Part shown: piece by piece, positions 54,014-62,432 of the stretch
Layout: each line of letters opens with the position of its first letter
Numbering within the stretch: position 1 is the first letter of the stretch
Assembly: GCA_963835685.1 (NCBI GenBank)
Contig: CAWIGI010000004.1
Location: forward strand, 310,001-374,000
From: DATAGF01 sp963835685
Lineage (GTDB): Bacteria > Actinomycetota > Thermoleophilia > Miltoncostaeales > Miltoncostaeaceae
DNA: 64,000 nt
Reading direction: 5' to 3'
Made by a program: the position numbers and the translations under genes
Notes under the pieces: generated by a model
The model's input: only the letters and a program-made list of their open reading frames with translations
The model's database searches: none
Told to the model about the DNA's origin: nothing

Positions 54014-54682
54014 CACCCGCGCCGGCCGCGCGGCGCCGAGGAGCGTCCCGAGCGCGGAGGGCATCGCCCCGACCGGGGCGAAGTCGCCGGCGAACCACTT
54101 GAAGATCCGGCTCAGCAGGACGCGATCCGCCTCGCGCCGCGCGCCCCGCTGCTCGTCGGCGAGGTAGCGGCGGCCGTTCTCCTCCAGCTGTCCGCCCAGG
54201 CCGGGGCCGGAGAAGGCGCGCAGCGGCGGGGAGCCCACCGAGGCGCGGCTCAGGCCGAAATGGGCGCGCGCGTCCCCGAGCCGCCGCACGATCCCGTGCT
54301 CGATCTCGTCGGCCGTCAGCGCCGACCGCCCCAGCCGGAAACGGACCCTCGTGAACGCGCCGTCGATGTCGAGGACGCTGCGCACGGGCATGCGCTCCGC
54401 GACCAGCCCGAGCAGCGACGCGTTGTAGGCGTTGATCCAGAACGCGAGCTGCTCGTCGCGGGCGAGCGAGGAGGGGTCGGCCGCCGCCAGGTCGCGCCGG
54501 TAGGCGGCGAGGTCGGACGAGCGCGAGACCGCCCCGTAGTCGATCCGCCAGCCGTCCGAGGCGGCCGCGGCGAGCGCGCGAGCGTAGCGGGAGTGGTCGA
54601 ACGCGGCGCCGCGGCGCTCGGGTATCGTCGGCCGCGCGACCCGGCGCGGCGCGCGCAGCCGGGACGCGACCGCCGACACCAT
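53921..54682 (-). CDS. DUF547 family protein
   Basis: 253 residues of DUF547: FDHSRYARALAAAASDGWRIDYGAV, then LAFWINAYNASLLGLV, the most conserved block, ADEIEHGIVRRL and a C-terminal KWFAGDF. Function unknown. GGAGG lies 8 nt before the ATG, with a TACCCT -10 about 24 nt upstream. The ATG shares two bases with the ATG of the divergent lipoprotein (CATG, 54680-54683). It overlaps the membrane gene tail-to-tail by 93 bp. Confidence 0.82.
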   Translation of the reverse strand: MVSAVASRLRAPRRVARPTIPERRGAAFDHSRYARALAAAASDGWRIDYGAVSRSSDLAAYRRDLAAADPSSLARDEQLAFWINAYNASLLGLVAERMPVRSVLDIDGAFTRVRFRLGRSALTADEIEHGIVRRLGDARAHFGLSRASVGSPPLRAFSGPGLGGQLEENGRRYLADEQRGARREADRVLLSRIFKWFAGDFAPVGAMPSALGTLLGAARPARVLPAVRGLLPEGLREARRVGFLDYDWAVNGG

Positions 54683-55160
54683 GTCGAGATCCTCCACCCC
54701 GCGGAAGGGTAGCCGTCGTCGGCGCGGCGGCCGGCTCCAGCCGCTCGCGGCCGCCGCCGTGGCGCTGCTCCTGGCCGCGGGGGCGCTCGCCGCCTGCGGC
54801 GGCTCCGACGACGACGCGACCCCGGCCACGGCGACCGGCCTGGGCGGCCCGGACCTGACCGACGCCGACCAGCGCGTGGTCTCGGTGCTGCTCGGCTTCG
54901 TCCGGCTCGCCGGGGAGCAGGAGGACCAGCTCGCGGCCTGCGCCGACGACGCGTGCCGGGACCAGGTCGAGGCAGCCCTCGCGCAGGCCGGGGACGAGGT
55001 CGACGCGGCGCTCGACGAGGCCGACGAGACCAGCGAGTGCCTCTCGGGGGTCGCCGACGCCCTCCGGTCGGCGGCCGACGCCGCCCGCGACGGCGGCGAC
55101 GCGCTCGAGCAGGTCCGCGGCGAGCTGACGCAGGCCAGCGCGGCCGCGGCGGACTGTTGA
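54681..55160 (+). CDS. Small helical lipoprotein
   Basis: 159 residues. A basic N-terminal stretch (RKGSRRRRGGR) precedes a hydrophobic signal and lipobox (LAAC, Cys about residue 38). The mature part is acidic and helical with four Cys (CADDAC, SECLSG, final C), ending AAAADC. No recognised family. The start overlaps the DUF547 ATG on the other strand. Confidence 0.65.
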   Translation: MSRSSTPRKGSRRRRGGRLQPLAAAAVALLLAAGALAACGGSDDDATPATATGLGGPDLTDADQRVVSVLLGFVRLAGEQEDQLAACADDACRDQVEAALAQAGDEVDAALDEADETSECLSGVADALRSAADAARDGGDALEQVRGELTQASAAAADC

Positions 55161-55161
55161 C

Positions 55162-55428
55162 TCAGGGGGCGCCTGCCGCCCCTCCGAGGAACTCGGCCAC
55201 GGCCGCGGCGTGGCCGTCGCGTCGCACGCCGGCCAGCGTCACCTCTGTGGGCCACTCCGGCTCGGGCGCCGCGGCGTCCTGCGGCGCGGCCGTGACGACC
55301 GCCTGCCAGCGGGACGTCGCGATCTGCCAGCCGATCTCCGCGAAATCGAGCGTGAGGTCGTGGAGCAGATCGGGCGGGCCCACGAGCAGGTAGCTCGGCG
55401 GGCGCGGCTGCGCGGGCGGCGGGGGCAT
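55162..55428 (-). CDS. Hypothetical protein, 88 residues
   Basis: Begins MPPPPAQPRPPSYLLVGP, then LLHDLTLDFAEIGWQIATS and WQAVVTAAP. No family recognised. The long in-frame extension upstream is antisense to the 55448 gene, so the ATG at 55428 is preferred. Divergent from that gene with 19 bp between starts. Confidence 0.5.
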   Translation of the reverse strand: MPPPPAQPRPPSYLLVGPPDLLHDLTLDFAEIGWQIATSRWQAVVTAAPQDAAAPEPEWPTEVTLAGVRRDGHAAAVAEFLGGAAGAP

Positions 55429-55433
55429 CGCAC

Positions 55434-55439
55434 TACACT
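55434..55439 (+). promoter_or_regulatory. -10 box of the 97-aa gene
   Basis: TACACT ends 8 nt before the GTG at 55448; leaderless type. Confidence 0.45.
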
Positions 55440-55447
55440 CGCGGACC

Positions 55448-55741
55448 GTGGTCGACCAGTCCATCACCGGCGAGATCAGCCTGCTCTGGCAGGACGTCAA
55501 CCCGTACCGGGGCGACGTGATCCTGCTGAGCCTCGACCCCGATGAGCCGCTGCGGCTGAACACGTTCGAGATCCGCGGCGAGCTCGCGGCCCGCCTCAAG
55601 GACGGCGCGCTCGAGGAGGGCATGCGCGTGCGCATCGACTGCCGCGCGGAGACCGTCGAGGTGGTCAACGTCGAGACCGGCGAGACCTCCGACGAGGTCA
55701 GCGCGGTGGTGGTCGACGTCGTGGTGCTCGGCGCCGCATAG
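55448..55741 (+). CDS. Small beta-rich hypothetical protein
   Basis: 97 residues, GTG start. Strand-like segments (ITGEISLLWQDVNPYRGDVILLSL, GMRVRIDCRAETVEVVNVETG, AVVVDVVVLGA) give an OB-like impression. No family recognised. It precedes tRNA-Gln on the same strand. Confidence 0.55.
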   Translation: MVDQSITGEISLLWQDVNPYRGDVILLSLDPDEPLRLNTFEIRGELAARLKDGALEEGMRVRIDCRAETVEVVNVETGETSDEVSAVVVDVVVLGAA

Positions 55742-55810
55742 CCCGTCCGGCGCGCCGCTCGCCGCCGGCCCCCGGCCGTGGGCGGCGGCGGCCCGTCCGG
55801 CCCCGCCCTC

Positions 55811-55816
55811 TATACT
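55811..55816 (+). promoter_or_regulatory. -10 box of tRNA-Gln
   Basis: TATACT, about 25 nt before the mature tRNA 5' end, fits a short 5' leader removed by RNase P. Confidence 0.6.
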
Positions 55817-55841
55817 CGGCGGGCCATGGGGGGCGTCGCTC

Positions 55842-55915
55842 TGGGGCGTAGCCAAGCGGTAAGGCAGCGGGTTTTGGTCCCGTGACCGGGGGTTCGAATC
55901 CTCCCGCCCCAACCA
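55842..55915 (+). tRNA. tRNA-Gln (anticodon UUG)
   Basis: 74 nt. Acceptor stem TGGGGCG pairs with CGCCCCA, discriminator A, and CCA is encoded (55913-55915). D arm GCCAAGCGGTAAGGC; anticodon loop TTTTGGT gives TTG; T loop GTTCGAATC with paired flanks. All four arms fold. glmU starts 35 nt downstream. Confidence 0.96.
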
Positions 55916-55949
55916 GGCAGGCCCCCGACCCCGCGACCCTCAGGAACCC

Positions 55950-57344
55950 ATGAACATCGGCGCCGTCGTCCTCGCGGCCGGCCAGGGAACCCGGATGCGC
56001 TCCGCTCTGCCCAAGGTGGCCCACCCGATCGCGGGCCGGCCGATGGTGACCTGGGTGCTCGACGCCCTCTCGGCCGCCGGCGCGACGAGCACGGTGGTCG
56101 TGGTGGGGCACGGCGCCGAGGCGGTGCGCGAGGCGCTCCCGCCGGAGGTGGCCGTGGCCGTCCAGGAGCGCCAGAACGGGACCGGCGACGCGGCGCGCGT
56201 GGGCCTCGACGCCCTCGACCCGGCCTGCGACACCGTCATCGTCGCCTGCGGCGACACGCCGCTGCTCGACCCCGCGCTGCTCGGCCGGCTCGTGGAGGAG
56301 CACGGCTCGGAGGCGCGGGCCGCCACGGTGGTGACCGCCCTGCTCGACGATGCCGGCTCCTACGGCCGGGTGGTCCGCGACGCCGAGGGGCGGATCGCGC
56401 GGATCGTCGAGGCCCGCGACGCGTCCGCGCAGGAGCTCGACATCCGTGAGTTCAATGCCGGCCTCTACGCGGTCGATCGCGAGGCGCTGCGGGCCGCGCT
56501 CGGCGGCCTGGACGCCTCGAACGCCCAGGGCGAGCTCTACCTCACCGACGCGATCGGCGCGCTGCGCGGCGTCGTCGCGCCCCTGGTCTCCGACGACCCC
56601 GAGGTCGCCTCGGGCGTCAACGACCGCGTCAACCTCGCCGCGTGCGAGGCGGCGATCCAGCGCCGGCTGCGCGAGGGGCTCATGCGCGCGGGGGTGACGA
56701 TGCCGGACCCGTCGGCGGTCTACGTCGACGCCGGGGTCACCGTCGGGGCGGACACGGTCCTCCACCCCCGCACCCATCTGCGCGGCGGCACCGCCGTCGC
56801 GGGCGGCTGCACCATCGGGCCCGACGCCGTGATCGTGGACAGCGTCATCGGCCCCGGGTCGACCGTGGTGTCGGCCCAGGTGCTGCAGTCCGAGCTCGAG
56901 GAGGGCTGCAGCGTCGGCCCCTTCGCCTATGTGCGCCCGGGTTGCCGGCTCGGACGCGGCGCGCGCGCGGGCTCGTTCGTCGAGCTCAAGAACACGGTGC
57001 TCGGCCCCGGCGCCAGGGTGCCGCACCTCTCCTACGTCGGCGACGCGGAGGTCGGCGAGGGGACCAACATCGGGGCCGGCAACATCACCGCAAACTACGA
57101 CGGGTTCCGCAAGCACCGCACGACGATCGGGGCGCGCGTGAAGACCGGCTCCGACTGCGTCTTCGTCGCGCCGGTGTCGGTGGGGGACGACGCGATGACC
57201 GGCGCCGGGTCGATCATCACCGACGACGTGCCCGCCGGCGCGCTCGGCATCGCCCGGGCGCGCCAGACCGTCATCGAGGGGTTCACGGAGAGGGCGACCG
57301 CCCGGGCGCGGGAGGCGGCCGAGGCGAAGGAGGGGGGCGGGTGA
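55950..57344 (+). CDS. glmU: Bifunctional GlcNAc-1-P uridyltransferase / GlcN-1-P acetyltransferase
   Basis: Makes UDP-GlcNAc for peptidoglycan. 464 residues. Uridyltransferase half: VVLAAGQGTRMRSALPKV, QERQNGTGDAAR, VACGDTPLL, FNAGLYAVDREAL. Left-handed beta-helix half: GVTVGADTVLHPRTHLRGG, VRPGCRLGRGARAGSFVELKNTVLG with the catalytic region, then GAGNITANYDG. The stop overlaps prs (GTGA), the usual glmU-prs pair. Confidence 0.96.
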   Translation: MNIGAVVLAAGQGTRMRSALPKVAHPIAGRPMVTWVLDALSAAGATSTVVVVGHGAEAVREALPPEVAVAVQERQNGTGDAARVGLDALDPACDTVIVACGDTPLLDPALLGRLVEEHGSEARAATVVTALLDDAGSYGRVVRDAEGRIARIVEARDASAQELDIREFNAGLYAVDREALRAALGGLDASNAQGELYLTDAIGALRGVVAPLVSDDPEVASGVNDRVNLAACEAAIQRRLREGLMRAGVTMPDPSAVYVDAGVTVGADTVLHPRTHLRGGTAVAGGCTIGPDAVIVDSVIGPGSTVVSAQVLQSELEEGCSVGPFAYVRPGCRLGRGARAGSFVELKNTVLGPGARVPHLSYVGDAEVGEGTNIGAGNITANYDGFRKHRTTIGARVKTGSDCVFVAPVSVGDDAMTGAGSIITDDVPAGALGIARARQTVIEGFTERATARAREAAEAKEGGG

Positions 57345-58339
57345 GCACCAGCATCGACCGCGACGACTCGAAGCGGCTCATGGTCTTCGCCGGCCGGGCG
57401 AGCCAGGAGCTGGGGCAGCGCATCGCAGCCCGGCTCGGCATCGAGCTCGGCGAGATCCGGCTCGAGACGTTCGCCAACGGCGAGATCTACGTGCGCTTCG
57501 AGGAGAGCGTGCGCGGGGCGGACGTCTTCCTCGTGCAGTCCACCAGCCGGCCGGTCAACGACAACTTGATGGAGCTGCTGCTCATGATCGACGCGGCCAA
57601 GCTCGCGTCGGCGCACCGCATCACCGCCGTCATCCCCTGGTACGGCTACTCGCGGCAGGACAAGAAGTCGGCCCCGCGCGAGCCGATCACCGCCAAGCTC
57701 GTCGCCAGCATCCTCGAGGCGGCCGGCGTCAACCGGGTGCTCACGATGGACCTCCACGCGGGCCAGGTCCAGGGCTTCTTCAGCGTGCCGGTCGACCACA
57801 TGACCGCGCTGCCGATGTTCGTCGACCACTTCAAGGAGCGCGTCTACGAGGGGGAGATCGCCGAGCGCATGGTCGTCGTCTCGCCCGACGCCGGGCGCGC
57901 CAAGCTCGCCAACCACTTCGCCGAGCGCCTCGGCGCGACCCTGGCGGTCCTCACGAAGCAGCGCCCGGACCACAACGAGGCCGAGATCACCCTCCTGATC
58001 GGCGACGTCGCCGGCCGCTGCGCGGTCCTGATCGACGACATGATCGACACCGCCGGGACGCTCTGCGCGGGGGCCCGCGTGGTGAAGGACGCCGGCGCCA
58101 CGCGCGTCTTCGCCGCCGCGACCCACGGCCTGCTGTCCGGCCGCGCGGTGGAGCGGCTGCGCGAGTCGGTCATCGAGGAGGTCGTGCTCACCGACACCAT
58201 CCCGCTGCCCGACGAGGCCACGGAGGCGGAGATGTTCCGGGTGCTGTCCGTCAACCGGATCCTCGCCGACTCGGTGCACAACGTCTTCGTCAACGAGTCG
58301 GTGAGCGCGATCTTCGCGGGGGAGAACCAGCTCTTTTAG
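57341..58339 (+). CDS. prs: Ribose-phosphate pyrophosphokinase
   Basis: Makes PRPP for nucleotide, His and Trp synthesis. 332 residues. FANGEIYVRFEESVRG, VIPWYGYSRQDKKS (ATP site), MDLHAGQVQGFF, and the PRPP loop VLIDDMIDTAGTLC. The gene is complete. Its last codons (ENQLF-stop) coincide with the direct repeat that bounds the prophage remnant, so integration re-created or kept the 3' end. Confidence 0.95.
   Translation: MSTSIDRDDSKRLMVFAGRASQELGQRIAARLGIELGEIRLETFANGEIYVRFEESVRGADVFLVQSTSRPVNDNLMELLLMIDAAKLASAHRITAVIPWYGYSRQDKKSAPREPITAKLVASILEAAGVNRVLTMDLHAGQVQGFFSVPVDHMTALPMFVDHFKERVYEGEIAERMVVVSPDAGRAKLANHFAERLGATLAVLTKQRPDHNEAEITLLIGDVAGRCAVLIDDMIDTAGTLCAGARVVKDAGATRVFAAATHGLLSGRAVERLRESVIEEVVLTDTIPLPDEATEAEMFRVLSVNRILADSVHNVFVNESVSAIFAGENQLF
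58324..58339 (+). other. attL-like direct repeat at the end of prs
   Basis: GAACCAGCTCTTTTAG covers the last codons of prs. The same 16 bases with one mismatch (C for T) occur at 63104-63119. Between them lie phage genes. Confidence 0.75.
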
Positions 58340-58375
58340 CGGTTGCCCGAGATGGTGCATGGCGACTAGGCTTTC

Positions 58376-58399
58376 GCCGCCGTCTGTCCGCCGTCTGTC
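58376..58399 (+). repeat. Arm-type repeats, left end (GTCTGTCC twice)
   Basis: Two GTCTGTCC units 11 bp apart sit 40-60 bp inside the left boundary, just before the integrase stub. Two more occur near the right boundary (about 63031-63049). Paired short direct repeats flanking att sites are typical integrase arm sites. Confidence 0.55.
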
Positions 58400-58411
58400 C
58401 AAGCTGAGCCC

Positions 58412-58660
58412 ATGGCCTCGATCGAGAAGCGATGCAGGCACCCGCGCGCCGAATGGGACGACTGCGGCTGCACCTGGTACCTGCGCCAGCGATCGGGCGG
58501 GCGCACGCACTACACCCGCCTCGGCCCCGATCGAGCGAAGGCCGAGCGGGCGGCCGGGCGCATCGGCGCCGACCAGGCCGAGACGATGGCCGAGGCCGTC
58601 AACGCCTGGCTCGCCTCCAAGGAGCGCGAGCCCGGGGCGCGGGCGAACAGCATCGCGAGT
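58412..58660 (+). pseudogene. int: Phage tyrosine integrase, N-terminal fragment
   Basis: About 83 residues: a Cys-containing N-terminal module (CRHPRAEWDDCGCTWYLRQR), KAERAAGRI, then ETMAEAVNAWLASKEREPGARANS, which looks like the start of the SAM-like core-binding domain of phage integrases. All catalytic parts are missing. Sequence switches directly to capsid protein at about 58650-58660, so a deletion fused the two genes. Confidence 0.65.
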
Positions 58661-59303
58661 GGCGCACCTGCTCCAGGTGAGCAACGAGGTCCTCGACGAC
58701 TCGACGCCGCCGCTTCAGGGCGTGCTGAACGACCACCTGATGACGATGCTCGGCGTCAAGCTGGACGCGATGCTGCTCGAGGGCGACGGCACCGCGCCGA
58801 ACATCCGCGGCCTCAAGAACATCGCCGGCATCCAGACACTCGCCGCGGCCGCAAACGGCCAGGTCATCACCTTTGACAACCTCGCCGACACGATCGCGCT
58901 GCTCGAGGCGATCAACGTGCCGCTCGACCGCATGGCGCTGATCGTCCACACGCGGAACATCGCCCCGCTCCGCAAGGCCAAGGCCTCGACCGCCGGCACC
59001 TACCTGTGGTCGGACGCCGAGCCGGCCGGCAGCGCCCCGCGCTCGGCCTTCGGCGTGCCGCTGTTCGCGACCTCGCAGCTCTCCACGAACGAGGTCCAGG
59101 GCACCTCGGGCGCCGTCTGCAACTCGGCCTACCTCGTCGACCGCGAGAACGTCGTCTGGGTGCGCCGCCAGGACCCGCAGATCGTCCTCGACCGCTCGCG
59201 GCTGTTCAACAGCGACCAGAGCGAGATCAGGGCGACGATGCGCGGTGACCTGATCGCGCCGGTGCCGAACGCGATCGTGCGCCTGACCGGGCTGACCCCG
59301 TGA
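58659..59303 (+). pseudogene. HK97-type major capsid protein, C-terminal fragment
   Basis: About 214 residues: VAHLLQVSNEVLDDSTPPLQ, LDAMLLEGDGTAPNIRGLKN, FGVPLFATSQLS, QSEIRATMRGDL are typical of the C-terminal two-thirds of HK97-fold capsids. The N-terminal arm and any protease are lost in the fusion to the integrase stub. The GTG given as start is only nominal. The stop overlaps the next small gene (TGATG). Confidence 0.8.
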
Positions 59304-59492
59304 TGGCCGCCAAGAAGCAGCAGGACCCCACCGAGGTCGTCCACGTCCAGGCGAAGCCGGGCAAGGAGTTGCGCCTGGACGGGTTCGTCTACGGCGATCG
59401 CCGTGCAGGTGCGCCGCTCGGACCTCGAGCGCGTCGAGGGCGACTGGGAGGAGGTCGACCCGGCCGCTCCCCCGGACGCCGCAGAGCGCTAG
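59303..59492 (+). pseudogene. Small phage head-region gene, frameshifted
   Basis: MAAKKQQDPTEVVHVQAKPG then LRLDGFVYG in one frame, then IAVQVRRSDLERVEGDWEEV to a TAG in another; one surplus base at about 59395-59399. About 62 residues in total. Position after the capsid gene suggests a head-completion or similar structural gene; no family recognised. Confidence 0.5.
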
Positions 59493-59548
59493 ACGGACGA
59501 GATGCGTGAGGCGTTCGAGCGCTGGCAGCCGTTTCAGGAGTGGCCGCG

Positions 59549-59580
59549 CGGCTCCCGCTGTTCGTGCACAGCGGGAGCCG
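59549..59580 (+). terminator. Strong hairpin after the capsid module
   Basis: Perfect 13-bp stem CGGCTCCCGCTGT/ACAGCGGGAGCCG with a 6-base loop. No T run follows. It probably ends the capsid transcript, or stalls polymerase. Confidence 0.5.
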
Positions 59581-59621
59581 ACGCCGTCGTGTGCCGTACG
59601 TCGAGTGCCGCGGGTCGGAAG

Positions 59622-59915
59622 TTACCGGGCCACGCGCTGAATGCCGGCCATCAGGTCGTCCGCATTCATCACGGGGGTCAGTTCGACGTTCGCCTCGAAC
59701 GTCGAGAAGAATGGCTCAAGCAGGGACGGCATGTCGGAAGGGTCCTGCATGTCGAAGACGATGTGGGCCGTCCGAAGCCCGTCCTCGGGCGCGAAGTAGG
59801 CGGCCTCAGGACGAACCGCGTTCATGAACTCTTCCATGGTGCGCTGCATCGAGCCGTCCCGCAGAGCGGCCGAACCCTTGGCGGCGGGAATCTGCATCGT
59901 GAGCAGGACTCGCAT
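59622..59915 (-). CDS. Hypothetical protein, possible cargo gene
   Basis: 97 residues: MRVLLTMQIPAAKGSAALRD, then EEFMNAVRPEAAYFAPEDG, TAHIVFDMQDPSDMPSLLEPFF and ELTPVMNADDLMAG. This resembles small ferredoxin-fold proteins (DUF3303-like) found in non-phage genomes. Opposite in strand to the phage genes. GAGAGG precedes the ATG. It may be cargo within the element; function unknown. Confidence 0.6.
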   Translation of the reverse strand: MRVLLTMQIPAAKGSAALRDGSMQRTMEEFMNAVRPEAAYFAPEDGLRTAHIVFDMQDPSDMPSLLEPFFSTFEANVELTPVMNADDLMAGIQRVAR

Positions 59916-60097
59916 GGGAGCCTCTCTTTCCTGGCTCTATCGGGCTGCGCGAAATCACAACCCTGCCGCGATCCTCTCCGAGCCGAACTGCAATACGCAA
60001 TCGTGTATCTCCCCCACGATCCTGCCTAGGGAGACTCCTTGAAGCAGGCTCTTAGAGTCCGCCCGCGGGCCGCGGTCGCCGATCGACGTCGCCCGCG

Positions 60098-61414
60098 ATG
60101 ACCTTCGCTGAGCTCTGCGAGCGAGTCGGGCTCGACCTCGAGCCCTTCCAGGAGCAGATCGCCAAGGTCGCCCTGTCGTCGCCCGAGAGCCTGTTCCTGC
60201 TGCCTCGAGGGGCCGGGAAGACGACGCTCATGGCGGCGCTGGCGCTCTATGAGTTGTCAACCGCTCGGGAGCCGGCCGTCTACTGCGCCGCGGCGTCTCG
60301 CGACCAGGCCCTGATCCTGTTCGAGGCCGCAAAGACGATGGCCGACCGCGGTGACCTGGGCTTCGAGATGACGCTGCGCGAGATGAGGGTGCCCGGGGGA
60401 GGTCACCTGCGCGTCCTGAGCGCCGACGCTCGCAAGATCCACGGGCTCATCCCGAGCTTGGCGGTCGTGGACGAGCTGCACGCGCACGCCGACGAATCGG
60501 TCTATCTCGCTCTGCGGACCGCTGCCGCCAAGCGGCCCGGCTCGCGACTGGTGACGATCTCCACCGCGGGGCCGTCGGCGGACACGCCGCTCGGGCGGCT
60601 GAGGGCGCGTGCCCTGGCCCAGGCCGACGTCACGACGTGCGGTGCGCTCACGGTCGCCAAGGGGCCGCGCCTGAGCATGCTCGAGTGGAGCGTGCCCGAG
60701 GATGCGGACGTGTCCGACATGGCGATCGTCAAGCAGGCGAACCCGCAGAGCTGGCTCACCGTGGACGCCCTGCAGGGCCAGTTCGAGGCCGTGCCCGAGA
60801 TCGCCTTCCGCCGCTATCACGCGAACCAGTGGGCCGGGGCCGAGGCCGGCTGGCTGCCTCCCGGTGCCTGGCAGGCGTGCGTCGGCGAGCCCGCCTTCGA
60901 GGACGGCGAGCGCGTCTGGGTGGGCGTGGACCTCGGGGGCGAGTGGAGCGACTCGGCCGTCGTCTGGGTCAACGAGGCCGGGCACGTCGGCGCCTACGTC
61001 GGCTCGGGCGAGGAGGCGATCATGGAGGTCGCCGGGCTCGTGGAGGAGCTGGCCGAGCGCTACACGCTGGTCGAGGTCGGCTTCGACCCCTGGCGCTCGG
61101 GCGTCCTCGCTCAGCAGTTGGCCGAGCGGGGGATCTCGGTGAGCCACTTCCCGATGACCGACACGCGCACCATCCCGGCCAGCGCCGCGCTCCACAAGGC
61201 GATCGTCAACCGCGAGCTCGTCCTTCCCGACGACCCGAAGCTACGGGAGCATGCGGGCAACGCGATCGCAAAGCAGAGCAGGCGGGGGTGGCGCATCGAC
61301 AAGCCCGGCCGCTCGCAGACCTCGGGCAACATCGACGGCGTCGTGGCGCTGATGGTGGCGTACGACATCAAGGAGAACGCGCCCGAGCCGGTGCAGGTGC
61401 TGGGCTGGATCTAG
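60098..61414 (+). CDS. terL: Phage terminase large subunit
   Basis: 438 residues. ATPase: Walker A LLPRGAGKTT (about 33-42) and Walker B-like LAVVDELHAH. RNase H-like nuclease: first Asp in GVDLGGEWSD, then VEVGFDPWR and a late NIDGVVALMVAYD. The gene looks intact, with an ATG start. It would package DNA into procapsids, yet the element has no intact capsid or portal. The HNH gene starts in its stop codon (TAGTG). Confidence 0.9.
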   Translation: MTFAELCERVGLDLEPFQEQIAKVALSSPESLFLLPRGAGKTTLMAALALYELSTAREPAVYCAAASRDQALILFEAAKTMADRGDLGFEMTLREMRVPGGGHLRVLSADARKIHGLIPSLAVVDELHAHADESVYLALRTAAAKRPGSRLVTISTAGPSADTPLGRLRARALAQADVTTCGALTVAKGPRLSMLEWSVPEDADVSDMAIVKQANPQSWLTVDALQGQFEAVPEIAFRRYHANQWAGAEAGWLPPGAWQACVGEPAFEDGERVWVGVDLGGEWSDSAVVWVNEAGHVGAYVGSGEEAIMEVAGLVEELAERYTLVEVGFDPWRSGVLAQQLAERGISVSHFPMTDTRTIPASAALHKAIVNRELVLPDDPKLREHAGNAIAKQSRRGWRIDKPGRSQTSGNIDGVVALMVAYDIKENAPEPVQVLGWI

Positions 61415-61710
61415 TGCAGCGTCACTGCCTCGGCTGCCGGCGGCTGATCGCGCGGGGATCGAGGTGCAGACGATGCGCCGAGGCGGCCCGGCCGACCTTC
61501 CGGCAGCGGCGGGGGATGGGAGGGTGGCAGTGGGCGAAGCTGCGTGCCGCCGTGCGGGAGCGTGACGGCGGGTGCGTGCGGTGCGGGGCGACGGCCGGCC
61601 TCGAGGTCCATCATGTCGTGCCCCTGGCGCAGGGCGGGAGCAACTCGGCCGACAACCTCGCGACCCTCTGCCAGAGCTGCCACCGCGGCGCCCACCGTAG
61701 GCGCGCGTAG
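61414..61710 (+). CDS. HNH endonuclease
   Basis: 98 residues. An N-terminal zinc knuckle (CLGCRRLIARGSRCRRC) is followed by WAKLRAAVRERDGGCVRCG and the HNH core LEVHHVVPLAQGGSNSADNLATLCQSCHRGAH with two CxxC pairs. HNH proteins adjacent to the terminase assist packaging in many phages. The GTG overlaps the terL stop. Confidence 0.88.
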   Translation: MQRHCLGCRRLIARGSRCRRCAEAARPTFRQRRGMGGWQWAKLRAAVRERDGGCVRCGATAGLEVHHVVPLAQGGSNSADNLATLCQSCHRGAHRRRA

Positions 61711-61717
61711 ACGCGGC

Positions 61718-61939
61718 TCACAGGTCCTCCTCCGCCCAGCCGCGGAGCGTGTCCCAGGCCGCTTGCACCGCATCCATCGTCATGAACGGGAAGACCGTGA
61801 CCACGTCCTCAAGCCGCTCCCGCCGCTGACAGACGCGGTCGTATACGCGGAAGACGTCGCCCTCCAGCTTGGGGAGCGCGCCCACATTCAGCCGGAGCCT
61901 GATCGCTGCGCAGACCTCCTCGCGGCTGAGCTCGGCCAT
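61718..61939 (-). CDS. Hypothetical small protein in the prophage
   Basis: 73 residues (MAELSREEVCAAIRLRLNVG, then LEGDVFRVYDRVCQRRERL). No family recognised. The ATG at 61939 has GAGGGAG 9 nt upstream; an ATG at 61969 is possible. Opposite to the phage genes. Confidence 0.5.
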   Translation of the reverse strand: MAELSREEVCAAIRLRLNVGALPKLEGDVFRVYDRVCQRRERLEDVVTVFPFMTMDAVQAAWDTLRGWAEEDL

Positions 61940-62111
61940 GGGAACGGGCTCCCTCGTCCTGAAGACCATGAGCCTACCGACCCCGGTCCGCCCGCCTGAG
62001 CCCGTCTCGGAGCGGCACGGTGCCCGGGATGGCGCCGGTCACGGCAGCGAGGTTAGGCTTCACGAGATGGGCGGTCCCGGCCATCGCGTCCGCCCATCCG
62101 GAGAGGTAGCG

Positions 62112-62144
62112 GGCGGCGCCGGCCTAGGGCGGGCCGGCGCCGCC
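62112..62144 (+). terminator. 13-bp stem hairpin
   Basis: GGCGGCGCCGGCC/GGCCGGCGCCGCC with a 7-base loop, perfect. First of three strong hairpins in the otherwise geneless 61940-62432 stretch. Confidence 0.55.
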
Positions 62145-62166
62145 TCGCGTTCCGGCTTTGAACGAA

Positions 62167-62192
62167 CGAAGGGGCTCCGGAGAGCCCCTTCG
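62167..62192 (+). terminator. 11-bp stem hairpin
   Basis: CGAAGGGGCTC-cgga-GAGCCCCTTCG, perfect stem with a tetraloop. Likely rho-independent terminator or processing structure. Confidence 0.6.
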
Positions 62193-62243
62193 CCTACTGC
62201 CCATGCCACGGCAGCCATGCGGGGGGCGCTACTGTTTGGCATC

Positions 62244-62281
62244 GAGCCCCCGGAGGTCCGCCGGGGGCTCTCACTTTCTTT
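62244..62281 (+). terminator. Rho-independent terminator
   Basis: Stem GAGCCCCCGG/CCGGGGGCTC with a 7-base loop (62244-62270), followed by TCACTTTCTTT, the clearest U-tract in the window. It ends rightward phage transcription. Confidence 0.75.
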
Positions 62282-62432
62282 AGAGGGCGTTCCTTACACC
62301 CTCGCCTAAGCACTTGCGCGCGCCGGGGCAGGCGCTAGCCGAACACCTCGACGAGCGCGACGGCCAGTGCGCCGTCCCGCTCGCGCTCACGGGACGGCTC
62401 GGCGGATCCCCTGGCCGGCACCACGGGAGGAT

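Noticed and set aside
59502..60029. Plus-strand frame after the capsid fragment
   Set aside because: Overlaps a terminator-like hairpin and the reverse-strand 59622 gene; no phage family features beyond the first few codons.
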